Shown in pieces: positions 54,232 to 62,284 of a stretch of DNA of 64,000 bases. A program made the translations under genes and the position numbers. How positions within the stretch are numbered: the first letter of the stretch is position 1; each line of letters opens with the position of its first letter. The DNA is from Rhizorhabdus histidinilytica (GTDB taxonomy: Bacteria; Pseudomonadota; Alphaproteobacteria; Sphingomonadales; Sphingomonadaceae), in NCBI RefSeq assembly GCF_900167915.1, contig NZ_FUYM01000010.1:124001-188000 (forward strand), given 5' to 3'. The notes under the pieces were generated by a model that made no database searches, was not told the origin of the DNA, and was given only the letters and a program-made list of their open reading frames with translations.

Positions 54232-55569
54232 TCATTTCGCAGCCAGCGCGTCCGGCATCGGACCATCCAAGGACGGCCGGGCGCGCAGCGTCAACAGCAT
54301 CATGAACGGGATCGACGCGAAAGCGGCGAAGACCAGATAGGATGCCGAGAGCGGCAGGCCGGCGCCGATCATCAGCCCCCCGAGCATCGGCCCGAACGCC
54401 GCGCCGAACCGCCCGAACCCCACGACCGCCCCGACACCCGTGCTGCGGACGAGCGCCGGATATTGGCGCGAGGTGACGATCATCAGGCCGCTGAACCCGC
54501 CGAGCGTGAAGAAGCTGATCAACGTCGCCGCCGCGAACATGCCAAACGCATTGGGCGCGATCAGTCCGAAACCGGCCAGCGAGATTGCCGCCCCCAGGAA
54601 ATAGAAGGCGGTGAGCCGAACGGTGTCGGTGCGGCTCGAAAGGACCCCCATGCTGAGATTGCCGGCGATCGCCCCCGTGCCGGTGAACACCCCGCTGGAG
54701 ATCGCCAGATGCGCGGCCACGCCCGCATCGGCAAGAACATGCGGCGTCCAGTTCAGATGATAATAGCTGACCACCGTATAGCCCATCGAGGCCGCCCAGA
54801 GCAGCAGCGAGGGCCGCCGCAAGGGCGGCCTCAGCAGGCTCGGCAAGCCGCCGCCCCGCTTCACCTTCTCGCTAGGCGACGGCAGCACCGACAGCGGCGC
54901 ACGGCCGATCCTGGCGAAAATGCGGTTGATGCGCGCCAGTGCGTTGCGCGGGTGCGATTCCATCAGGAATTCGACCGACTCGGGCAAGAGGAACAAGCTG
55001 ACCGCGAAGATCAGCAGGTTCACCGATCCGCCGACGATGAAGAAGGAGCGCCACCCATAATCGTCAGCGAGCGAAGCCGCGACGATTCCCATCAGGCTGG
55101 CCCCCAGCGCGAAACCGATATGAAAGACCGCTATGAAGAAATTGCCCCATCGGCGGTTGGTATATTCGACGATGATCACGGTCAGGCTCGCCAGCAGCGT
55201 ACCCAGGCCTATTCCGGTCAGTAGACGGACCGCGGCCAGCATCGGCACCGTGTCAGCGACACCGGTGAGCAGCATGCAGATGGTGATGCCGCCGAAGGCG
55301 GAAAGAATGATCACCCGCCGGCCGACCCTGTCGGCGAGGGGAGCCAGACCGAATGCGCCGATCGCCATGCCGACCGGCGCCGCGGCGAAGACCATCCCGA
55401 GGACCTCCGGGGTGATCTGCCACTGCCGCGCGATCAACGGGGCGGCATAAGCCATCACGATGACGTCGGCGCCATCCGCCATGTTGATCACGCAACACAG
55501 CAGGACGACCGCGAACTGGAACGGCGTCATCGGAGCGTCCGCCATCGCCTTGGGAGCATCCTGATCCAC
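54232..55569 (-). CDS. MFS transporter, aromatic acid:H+ symporter type
   Basis: 445 aa, about 12 membrane segments. DGADVIVMAYAAPLIARQW in the first helix (the D-G-x-D pattern of AAHS transporters), VGMAIGAFGLAPLADRVGRR (motif A) and a repeat of it in the second half. It probably imports the aromatic acid degraded by the cluster. First gene of the minus-strand operon MFS-LigB-RidA-LigJ-DUF4286; diverges from the EthD-RraA genes across a 198-bp region with long inverted repeats. Confidence 0.88.
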   Translation of the reverse strand: MDQDAPKAMADAPMTPFQFAVVLLCCVINMADGADVIVMAYAAPLIARQWQITPEVLGMVFAAAPVGMAIGAFGLAPLADRVGRRVIILSAFGGITICMLLTGVADTVPMLAAVRLLTGIGLGTLLASLTVIIVEYTNRRWGNFFIAVFHIGFALGASLMGIVAASLADDYGWRSFFIVGGSVNLLIFAVSLFLLPESVEFLMESHPRNALARINRIFARIGRAPLSVLPSPSEKVKRGGGLPSLLRPPLRRPSLLLWAASMGYTVVSYYHLNWTPHVLADAGVAAHLAISSGVFTGTGAIAGNLSMGVLSSRTDTVRLTAFYFLGAAISLAGFGLIAPNAFGMFAAATLISFFTLGGFSGLMIVTSRQYPALVRSTGVGAVVGFGRFGAAFGPMLGGLMIGAGLPLSASYLVFAAFASIPFMMLLTLRARPSLDGPMPDALAAK

Positions 55570-55662
55570 GCGCGCCGCCTTTCGCCTCTTTATAAAAATA
55601 CGTAATTATGACTTATTAGTTTTTACTAGCAGTGCGATCTGCGCTGTGCAACCCGCCCCAGG

Positions 55663-55736
55663 GCTAGATTTTTCCCCAGCAAGTCCTTGGCAAACCCTTC
55701 GCCAGGCGGCAGGATAGCTGCTACCAAAAATCTAGC
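55663..55736. promoter_or_regulatory. Pair of perfect 11-bp inverted repeats in the divergent promoter
   Basis: GCTAGATTTTT (55663-55673) and AAAAATCTAGC (55726-55736) are perfect inverted repeats separated by 52 bp, between the MFS transporter and the EthD gene. The spacing suits looping or two dimer sites of a regulator that controls both directions; the GntR protein at 60037 is a candidate (inference). Confidence 0.5.
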
Positions 55737-55767
55737 TGATTGATTGATTCATCACGAGAGAGGGCGG

Positions 55768-56568
55768 ATGCAGGACCATGGCGAGCGATCGAATCCATCA
55801 CGGCGAGACCTTCTCCTGGGCGGCGCGGCGCTGATGGCCGGAACGCTCGCATCGAGCGACGCCGTCGCACGGGCTGCCGGTCCGCGCATCATCAAGACGC
55901 TCACCTTCATGGCCCGCAAACCGGGCACGACCCATGCCGAGTTCATGCGCTACTGGCTGGACGTCCATGCCCCGATGGCGCTGCGCGTGCCGGGCATGCG
56001 AGGGATGATCTGCAACGAGGTGACGCTGGTCTCCACCGCTTCGGCGCACCTGCCGGGCGGGCCGCGGATCGAGATCGACGGCATTGCCGAATCCTGGAAG
56101 GAGGAGACAAGCTCGCTCCAGAATCCGGCCGCTCCCGAGGCCGCCAAGGCATGGTATGCCGACGGCCCATTGTTCGTCGGGCAGATCAAGGGCTTCCGCG
56201 TCAGCGAGAATGTCTTCGTACCTCCGAAGCGGGGCGGCGATGGATTGATCGCGCTGCTCAAGCGCAAGCCCGGACAGAGCCACGCCCAGTTTGCCAAGCA
56301 TTGGCTCGAGGTGCATGGACCGATGGCGCGGGACGTGCCGGAAGTGTCGGGCCTCATCCTCAACGAGGTAATCGCGGAAGCGCGGCGCGGCGACATAGCA
56401 CCACTGGCCGGGTTCGGCGAGATCGACGGCATCGCGCAGTCCTTTCGCGAGGATATGGACGCACCACCCTCTCCGCAGCGCGAGCGCTGGTACGCCGACG
56501 GCAAGGCCAGCATCGGCGAAGCGATCGGCTACCGCACCCGCGAACATGTGATCATCCAACCAAGCTGA
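55768..56568 (+). CDS. Two-domain EthD protein with Tat-type signal
   Basis: 266 aa. The N-terminus NPSRRDLLLGGAALMAGTLA looks like a twin-arginine signal peptide. Two tandem EthD-like domains follow: TLTFMARKPGTTHAEFMRYW around residue 42 and IALLKRKPGQSHAQFAKHWL around 165, each ending in a VFVPP or HVIIQPS type strand. EthD domains often dimerise to make barrels; their role in catabolism is unclear. ATG 55768 is preferred for its GAGAGAGGGCGG. The protein encoded at the right edge of the window has the same second domain. Confidence 0.75.
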   Translation: MQDHGERSNPSRRDLLLGGAALMAGTLASSDAVARAAGPRIIKTLTFMARKPGTTHAEFMRYWLDVHAPMALRVPGMRGMICNEVTLVSTASAHLPGGPRIEIDGIAESWKEETSSLQNPAAPEAAKAWYADGPLFVGQIKGFRVSENVFVPPKRGGDGLIALLKRKPGQSHAQFAKHWLEVHGPMARDVPEVSGLILNEVIAEARRGDIAPLAGFGEIDGIAQSFREDMDAPPSPQRERWYADGKASIGEAIGYRTREHVIIQPS

Positions 56569-56591
56569 AACGCTGCCAGTCAGGACGCACG

Positions 56592-57263
56592 ATGACCCAA
56601 ACCCTTCTCGACCGCCTGGGCAGGCTCGATGCCTGCTGCATATCCGACGCCGCCGACCAACTCGGGCTTCCTCCCGCCGTCACCGGGATCGGCTGGCAAT
56701 CCGTCCGACGCCGCATTGCCGGGCGCGTGACGACGGTAACGTTGGCGCCGGGCACCCCACCCAATGGATCGCATCGCCATCTCTGCACCTCCGCCATCGA
56801 GCGCGCGGGGCCAGGCGACATCGTCGTCGTCGAACAGCGCACGGGCGTCGACGCCGCCGGCTGGGGCGGGATTCTTTCCAACGCGGCGCAGATGCGCGGG
56901 CTGGCCGGCGTGATCGTGGAAGGGCCGGCCCGCGACATCGACGAAGCCGCGGAACTCGGCTTTCCGGTCTACAGCCGATCGACCACCTGTCGGACGGCGC
57001 GCGGCCGCATCTTCGAGATCGCATCGGGCGAGCCGGTGACGGTCGGCGACACCCTGGTCAGCGACGGCGACTATGTGGTCGCCGACAGCAGCGGCGTCGT
57101 CTTCGTACCCACTGCGCGAATCGAGGAGCTGCTTGCCGCCGCCGAAAGGATATCAGCCCGCGAGGCGGCGATGACCGAGGCGGTGCGCGCGGGCGAGCCG
57201 GTCGGCCAGGTGATGGGCGCGCGCTACGAGAACATGCTCAGCGAGACGGAGGCGGCGCAATGA
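56592..57263 (+). CDS. RraA/LigK-family protein 1, aldolase motif altered
   Basis: 223 aa. LLDRLGRLDACCISDAADQL, GPGDIVVVEQRTGVDAAGWG, GLAGVIVEGPARDIDEAAEL and YVVADSSGVVFVP are those of the RraA/HMG aldolase family. In true aldolases a D-x20-R-D motif binds the metal; here the Arg-Asp is present (GPARD) but the preceding Asp is Gly (WGGIL). It may therefore be inactive, have another activity, or act as a partner of the next gene. Starts 23 nt after the EthD gene. Confidence 0.75.
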   Translation: MTQTLLDRLGRLDACCISDAADQLGLPPAVTGIGWQSVRRRIAGRVTTVTLAPGTPPNGSHRHLCTSAIERAGPGDIVVVEQRTGVDAAGWGGILSNAAQMRGLAGVIVEGPARDIDEAAELGFPVYSRSTTCRTARGRIFEIASGEPVTVGDTLVSDGDYVVADSSGVVFVPTARIEELLAAAERISAREAAMTEAVRAGEPVGQVMGARYENMLSETEAAQ

Positions 57264-57916
57264 GCGACGACAATCTCGATCGCGCCGGCCGGCTCGACAC
57301 CGCGACGCTGAGCGACGCGATGGACAAGCTCGGCATCGGCGGCCAATGCCTCGGCATCAAGCCGCTCGACCCCGCCTTCCGCCTGCTGGGCCGCGCCGTC
57401 ACCTTCCAATATGCGGCCGCCGCCAGTCCGGCCGGCAGTGTCGGCGACTATATCGACGACGTCCCGCCCGGCAGCGTCGTGGTGCTCGACAATGGCGGGC
57501 GGGAGGATGCGACCGTCTGGGGCGATATCCTCACCTCGGTAGCGCACCGTCGCGGCATAGCCGGTACATTGATCGACGGGGCCTGCCGCGACACCGACCT
57601 CGCCCGCTCGCTCGGCTATCCGGTGTTCAGCCGGAGCTATTCGATGCGGACCGGCAAGGATCGCGTGCAGTTGGAAACCAGCGACACGGTGGTGACGATC
57701 GGCGACGCCCGCGTCGCCCCCGGCGACATCGTCCGCGGTGATGCCGACGGCGCCGTCGTGCTGCCCCGTTCCCATGAGGATGCGATCCTCGCCGCCGCCG
57801 AGGAGATCGAACGGGCCGAAGCCTCGATCAGGACCGCGCTCGATCAGGGCATGCGGCTCGACGAGGCACGCAAGCAGTTGAACTATCACCAGCTACAGCG
57901 CCGGAACGCGGACTAG
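57260..57916 (+). CDS. RraA/LigK-like 4-carboxy-4-hydroxy-2-oxoadipate aldolase
   Basis: 218 aa. LDTATLSDAMDKLGIGGQ, PPGSVVVLDNGGREDATVWG and DILTSVAHRRGIAGTLIDGA followed by CRD give an intact D-x20-R-D metal motif. In the 4,5-cleavage pathway LigK splits 4-carboxy-4-hydroxy-2-oxoadipate to pyruvate and oxaloacetate. With the LigB- and LigJ-like genes it completes the lower pathway. Overlaps the previous gene by ATGA. Confidence 0.78.
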   Translation: MSDDNLDRAGRLDTATLSDAMDKLGIGGQCLGIKPLDPAFRLLGRAVTFQYAAAASPAGSVGDYIDDVPPGSVVVLDNGGREDATVWGDILTSVAHRRGIAGTLIDGACRDTDLARSLGYPVFSRSYSMRTGKDRVQLETSDTVVTIGDARVAPGDIVRGDADGAVVLPRSHEDAILAAAEEIERAEASIRTALDQGMRLDEARKQLNYHQLQRRNAD

Positions 57917-57987
57917 GCGGTCCGCGATCCGATTGCATCGGATCGATCGCTCCGGCTATTTGCCTTGCCTTGATTTCCGAGCCCGCC
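57917..57987. repeat. Dispersed hairpin repeat (copy 2, truncated)
   Basis: It contains CGATCCGAT-TGC-ATCGGATCG (57925-57945) and TGATTTCCGAGCC, matching the reverse complement of the element at 574-680 over about 70 bp. One end is missing. It fills the gap between the convergent RraA2 and CoA-transferase genes. Confidence 0.65.
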
Positions 57988-57998
57988 TGGTTCGTTCG

Positions 57999-59177
57999 TC
58001 AGGCGCGGCCCGCCTCGCGGCGAATCTCCTCGTCATGCTCGCCCAGCAGCGGCGGCGCGCGATCATAGACGATCCGCGCATTGTCGAAACGCAGCGGGCT
58101 GGCGACCATCGGCAGGCTGCCGGCCACCGGATGATCGAGCCGCACCAGCATCTCGCGATGGACGACCTGGGGGTCGGCGAAGGCGTCGGCCGCCGTGTTG
58201 ATGGGGGCGCAGGGGACCCCGGCGGCCTCCAGACGTGCGACCCACACCGCCATCTCCTCGCAGGCGAGCGCGGCGATGATCTGGGGCAGGAGCCGCGCCT
58301 GGTTGCGCACCCGGCCACCATTGGTGGCGAAGTCGGGATCCGCCGCCAGATCCGGGCGACCGATGGCTCCGCAGAATTTGGCATATTGACCGTCGTTGCC
58401 GACCACCACCACGACATGGCCATCCCGGCAGGGGAACACGTCCTGCGGCTGGATGTTCGGATGCTTGTTGCCGGCGCGACGCGGGACGTTGCCCGACACC
58501 AGAAAGTTCATCGCCTGGTTCGCCAGCGAACCCACCATCACGTCGAGCATGGCCAGGTCGATATACTCGCCCTCCCCCGTCTCCGCCCGGCGTGCGAGCG
58601 CGGCGAGCACCCCGATCGCCGCATACATGCCCGTCATCAGATCGACGACGGGAACGCCGACCTTCTGCGGCCCCGCGCCGGGATGACCATCGGCCTCGCC
58701 GGTGACGCTCATCAACCCGCCCATCGCCTGGATCATGAAATCATAGGCGGCCTGCCCGGCGCGCGGGCCACTCTGCCCGAAGCCGGTGATCGAGCAATAG
58801 ATGATGTCGGGCCGGATGGCCGCCAGATCCGCATAGCCCAGGCCCCACTTGGCAAGACTGCCCGTCTTGTAGTTCTCGAGCACGATGTCCGAATTCCGGG
58901 CCAACGACCGCACCAGCGCCTGCCCATCGGGATCGGCCAGATCCGCCTGCACCGACCGCTTGCCGCGATTGGCTGCCAGGAAATAGCCAGCGTCGCCGCG
59001 CTCCCCGTCCTCGCCCGTCAGGAAAGGAGGCCCCCATTGCCGGGTATCGTCGCCGACGCCGGGCCTCTCGACCTTGATCACGTCGGCACCGAGATCGGCC
59101 AAGATCTGCCCGGCGAAAGGGCCGGCCAGCACCCGGCTGAGGTCGAGGACACGGATATGGCTGAGAGGTCCGGGCAC
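57999..59177 (-). CDS. CaiB/BaiF family CoA-transferase (formyl-CoA transferase type)
   Basis: 392 aa. IRVLDLSRVLAGPFAGQILA, then LGADVIKVERPGVGDDTRQW, YFLAANRGKRSVQADL and PVVDLMTGMYAAIGVLAAL with the catalytic Asp. Class III CoA-transferases move CoA between carboxylic acids and so activate a substrate without ATP. GTG 59177 is chosen (AGGA 10 nt upstream); no near ATG exists in frame. It lies 28 nt downstream of the GST gene and is probably co-transcribed with it. Confidence 0.87.
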   Translation of the reverse strand: MPGPLSHIRVLDLSRVLAGPFAGQILADLGADVIKVERPGVGDDTRQWGPPFLTGEDGERGDAGYFLAANRGKRSVQADLADPDGQALVRSLARNSDIVLENYKTGSLAKWGLGYADLAAIRPDIIYCSITGFGQSGPRAGQAAYDFMIQAMGGLMSVTGEADGHPGAGPQKVGVPVVDLMTGMYAAIGVLAALARRAETGEGEYIDLAMLDVMVGSLANQAMNFLVSGNVPRRAGNKHPNIQPQDVFPCRDGHVVVVVGNDGQYAKFCGAIGRPDLAADPDFATNGGRVRNQARLLPQIIAALACEEMAVWVARLEAAGVPCAPINTAADAFADPQVVHREMLVRLDHPVAGSLPMVASPLRFDNARIVYDRAPPLLGEHDEEIRREAGRA

Positions 59178-59205
59178 GGTCTTGATCCTGGCTGGAGGAA
59201 AGGTT

Positions 59206-59904
59206 TCAATCGAGCGTGAGGCGCGTCGCCCGGGCCGAGGGGTGATCCTCGAACCTCCGGTACCACGCGGCGAGGCCGTTTCGTCCGTGCCGCCACTCCA
59301 TGTCCGGGAAACGAAGGTCGAGATAGGCGAGCGCCGACCCGGTGGCGATGTGGCCCAGGTCGAACGCGCCCGCGAAGGTGCGCGCATCGACGTCCAGCCG
59401 GTCGAGCGCGGCGGATGCCTTGATCGCATAGGCCGCGTGGATCTCCGCGCTCTGCTCGGCCGCCGGGCGTATCCGCTCCTGGCGCCACAGGAGGATGGCA
59501 TCGAGCATGGCATCGGCAAAGGCCTGCCGGCGCAGCACATCGAATCGTTGGCGCCCTGCGGACGGCAGCAGGTCCGGCCGCGGCCGGAGGGTAAGCAGAT
59601 AATCGCAAATCAGGGGAGAATCGAACAGCAGCGTCTCGTCCGAGAGACGCAGGGCAGGTATCGTGCCGAGTGGGTTCTGCTGCATATAGGCGACGTTCGG
59701 CCTTCGCCGGTCGACCGGGGTGCGTATCTTTTCGACCTGCCCGGCAAGTCCACATTCGATCAGCACGATCATCACCTTCCGGACGAAGGGCGACTTCGGC
59801 GACCAGTGCAATGCGACCGGCAGGGCGAGCGAATCGCCGGCAAGGCTGCGACCTGCGCTCGACGCGTCGGGAAAATATGATGCGGAGGACAAGCGAGGCC
59901 CCAT
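59206..59904 (-). CDS. Glutathione S-transferase-like protein
   Basis: 232 aa from ATG 59904. Thioredoxin-like domain LHWSPKSPFVRKVMIVLIEC near residue 33, NPLGTIPALRLSDETLLFDS with the cis-Pro and DSPLICDYL, then a helical C-terminal domain. The 30 residues before LHWSPKSP are unusual for the family, so the true start may be internal. In aromatic clusters GSTs act as isomerases or ether-cleaving and dehalogenating enzymes; the role here is unknown. Divergent from the GntR gene. Confidence 0.78.
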   Translation of the reverse strand: MGPRLSSASYFPDASSAGRSLAGDSLALPVALHWSPKSPFVRKVMIVLIECGLAGQVEKIRTPVDRRRPNVAYMQQNPLGTIPALRLSDETLLFDSPLICDYLLTLRPRPDLLPSAGRQRFDVLRRQAFADAMLDAILLWRQERIRPAAEQSAEIHAAYAIKASAALDRLDVDARTFAGAFDLGHIATGSALAYLDLRFPDMEWRHGRNGLAAWYRRFEDHPSARATRLTLD

Positions 59905-59938
59905 CGTACGGGAAGATCAACAATATGGAAACTAGACC

Positions 59939-59984
59939 AGCTTAAGCTAATGTTCCATAGGAATAAACTAAGATGTAATATCTT
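59939..59984. promoter_or_regulatory. Palindromes in the GST/GntR divergent region
   Basis: AGCTTAAGCT (59939-59948) and AAGAT-GTAAT-ATCTT (59970-59984) are short perfect inverted repeats upstream of the GntR-type regulator. They are candidate autoregulatory operators. Confidence 0.4.
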
Positions 59985-60036
59985 CGACCAGCCCGCCTGC
60001 CCGACAAGTGGAGGCCGCCAGTGGGAGCGACTTGGA

Positions 60037-60819
60037 ATGGAACCCACTTTGCCTTACGTCAGGATCATGAGCTCGCAGCCACTCACTGAATCGCGTCCCC
60101 TGGACGATGACGCCACCGGGATGCCCCGCTATCTTCAGCTGAGCACATTGTTTCGGCGGATGATCGAGTCCGGGCAATGGCAGACCGACAGCCAGATTCC
60201 GACGGTCGAGGAACTGGCTGCGGAATATGGCGTGGCGCGCGCAACCGTCCGACAGGCACTGGGCCGGCTCGACAATGAGGGGCTGATCGCGCGCTACCGC
60301 GCAAAGGGCACTTTCGTGACCTATAGGCCCCAGGAACAGCTATGGTGCGAGGTGGAGACCGACTGGTCGGGCCTGCTTCGATCGCGCCCCGGCGCCACGA
60401 TCGAGCTGCTGTCGGAGGAGAGCGGACTGCAGCCGCCCGTCTTCCTCAATGCAACCGGCGAGCGGGCGCGCAGCTATCGCCGGTTCAAGCGCCGGCATTC
60501 GCGCGACGGCAAGCCCTTTCTCGTCGCCTACACCTATCTCGACGAAGCGCTGTACAAGCGCGTCAAGCGCGAGGACCTGGAGACGAAGACCGCGCTGAGC
60601 CTGCTGAGCGGTATCCGCGGCGTCAAGCTCGAGGACGTGCGCCAGACGCTGACGATCGGCGCCGCCGACGTAGTGACGGCCAAGGAACTGGGGGTCCCGC
60701 TCAACGCTCCCGTCGCCTACGTCCACCGGTCGGCGGTCGACGGCAGCGGCAAGCTCGTCATGGTCTCCGACGGGACCTATCGCGGCGACATCGTCCGCCT
60801 CGACATCAAGCTGAAGTAA
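60037..60819 (+). CDS. GntR family regulator with UTRA ligand domain
   Basis: 260 aa. The winged HTH reads YLQLSTLFRRMIESGQW, QIPTVEELAAEYGVARATVR, QALGRLDNEGLIARYRAKGTF, followed by a UTRA domain (about residues 105-255). It likely senses a pathway intermediate and controls the surrounding genes. ATG 60037 is favoured (GGAG at 9 nt); ATG 60067 is also possible. The carboxymuconolactone-decarboxylase-like gene begins 143 nt downstream. Confidence 0.88.
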   Translation: MEPTLPYVRIMSSQPLTESRPLDDDATGMPRYLQLSTLFRRMIESGQWQTDSQIPTVEELAAEYGVARATVRQALGRLDNEGLIARYRAKGTFVTYRPQEQLWCEVETDWSGLLRSRPGATIELLSEESGLQPPVFLNATGERARSYRRFKRRHSRDGKPFLVAYTYLDEALYKRVKREDLETKTALSLLSGIRGVKLEDVRQTLTIGAADVVTAKELGVPLNAPVAYVHRSAVDGSGKLVMVSDGTYRGDIVRLDIKLK

Positions 60820-60962
60820 AGCAGGTCCGTCACTCCGGAATCGAATGGCCTCGACAAAGGTCATAAAGATGCCCTATATGTCTTTTGCCGATCGGGGCGA
60901 AGCCTCGATCATGGCGCGAGACAGCCGCGCACCGCAGGGATGTGCGAAGGGTGGAGAGCTGG

Positions 60963-61523
60963 GTGCCACGAATTCCGTTTCCCGAAGTCGAAACCATGAC
61001 GCCTGCCCAGTTCCAGGTCTACCAGGATGTCGTCAACGGTCCCCGCGGCCTGATGGTCGGACCGTTGCGCGCCGCGCTTCACAATGCCGAGCTCGCCGAC
61101 AAATGGCAGCAGTTCGGACAGTTGCTGCGCTACCGGACTTCGCTTCCTCCGCGGCACAGCGAACTGGCGATCCTCGTCACCGCGCGCGCCTGGGATTGTC
61201 CTTTCGAATGGATTCAGCATGAACCGGTCGCCCGATCCAACGGCCTTTCCGACGGGATCATCGAAGCGATCCGGTGCAATCTTCGCCCCTCTTTCGAAAG
61301 GCGGGACGACGAGATCATCTACACCTATGCCAAGGAGCTGCACGACCGGCATGGTGTCAGCGACGCCGTTTACGATGATGCCTTGTCGCTGATCGGTACC
61401 GTCGGCGTCGTCGAGCTGACCGCCCTGATCGGCTATTATACGCTGGTCGCGATGACACTGAACGCCCATGCGTTCGATCTTCCGGCGGGATCGGCCCATC
61501 CGTTTCGAGAGGCTGCGGAATGA
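60963..61523 (+). CDS. Carboxymuconolactone decarboxylase/AhpD-like protein
   Basis: 186 aa. IPFPEVETMTPAQFQVYQDV, FGQLLRYRTSLPPRHSELAI and LVTARAWDCPFEWIQHEPVA, then YTYAKELHDRHGVSDAVYD and LIGYYTLVAMTLNAH follow the all-helical CMD/AhpD fold. A single Cys (not CxxC) is in the active-site helix, so decarboxylase- or hydratase-like rather than peroxidase action is likely. GTG 60963 is chosen with GGAG 8 nt upstream; the upstream open frame lacks family similarity. Overlaps the hydratase by ATGA. Confidence 0.82.
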   Translation: MPRIPFPEVETMTPAQFQVYQDVVNGPRGLMVGPLRAALHNAELADKWQQFGQLLRYRTSLPPRHSELAILVTARAWDCPFEWIQHEPVARSNGLSDGIIEAIRCNLRPSFERRDDEIIYTYAKELHDRHGVSDAVYDDALSLIGTVGVVELTALIGYYTLVAMTLNAHAFDLPAGSAHPFREAAE

Positions 61524-62284
61524 CCAGTATCAGGATAGAGCGATCGGGCGCCGTCGCCCGGGTCACCATGGATCGCCCGCCGGTGAATGCGCTGACGCTG
61601 GCCGACTATGAGGCGCTCACCGAAGCCTTCGAGGAAATCGGCGGCGATCCGACGATCAACTGCGTGGTGTTCACCGGGGCGGGAAGCAAGGCCTTCTGCG
61701 CCGGCAAGGACCTGCATGAATTCGTGTCGGCCAGGCTCGAGGACGACGAGGCGAATGCTGTCATCATCCGCCGCACCTTTGCCACGATCCGTCACTGCCC
61801 AGTTCCCGTGATCGCCGCCATCAACGGCCCGGCGCTTGGCGCCGGCTGCGTCCTTGCAGCCGTGTCGGATATCCGGCTGTCGGTGCCGACGGCCACCTTC
61901 GGCCTGCCCGAGATCAACATCGGCCGCTGCGGCGGCACCGCGCATGTCGGCCGGCTGGTCAAGCAGGGGATGCTGCGACGGATGGTCTTCACGGGACGGC
62001 CCATAAAGGCGCCGATGGCGCTGGTGACGGGGCTCGTCGACGAGCTGGTCGATCCGGCCAAGCTTCTCGACACCGCCCATGCCCTCGCAGACGATATCGC
62101 GCAGAAAGCGCCTCTGGGCCTGCGCCTGGGCAAGGAGTCGATGAACGCGGCGGAATTCCTGCCGGTCGACGAGGGCTATGCCCTCGAACAGACCTACAGC
62201 ACCAAGCTTATGGCGACGGAGGACGCTCGCGAAGCCGTCCGTGCCGTCGTCGAAAAACGGGCACCTGTCTTCCGGGGACGCTGA
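61520..62284 (+). CDS. Enoyl-CoA hydratase/isomerase (crotonase family)
   Basis: 254 aa. MDRPPVNALTLADYEALTEA, SKAFCAGKDLHEFVSARLED (oxyanion hole), INGPALGAGCVLAAVSDIRL and TFGLPEINIGRCGGTAHVGR. It acts on a CoA ester, perhaps the one formed by the CoA-transferase at 57999. Coupled at both ends: ATGA overlap with the decarboxylase-like gene and TGATG with the Rieske oxygenase. Confidence 0.9.
   Translation: MTSIRIERSGAVARVTMDRPPVNALTLADYEALTEAFEEIGGDPTINCVVFTGAGSKAFCAGKDLHEFVSARLEDDEANAVIIRRTFATIRHCPVPVIAAINGPALGAGCVLAAVSDIRLSVPTATFGLPEINIGRCGGTAHVGRLVKQGMLRRMVFTGRPIKAPMALVTGLVDELVDPAKLLDTAHALADDIAQKAPLGLRLGKESMNAAEFLPVDEGYALEQTYSTKLMATEDAREAVRAVVEKRAPVFRGR

Noticed and set aside
55740..57263. 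A 507-codon frame joining the EthD region to RraA1
   Set aside because: The EthD protein is encoded in another frame of the first part; the RraA similarity begins only at ATG 56592.
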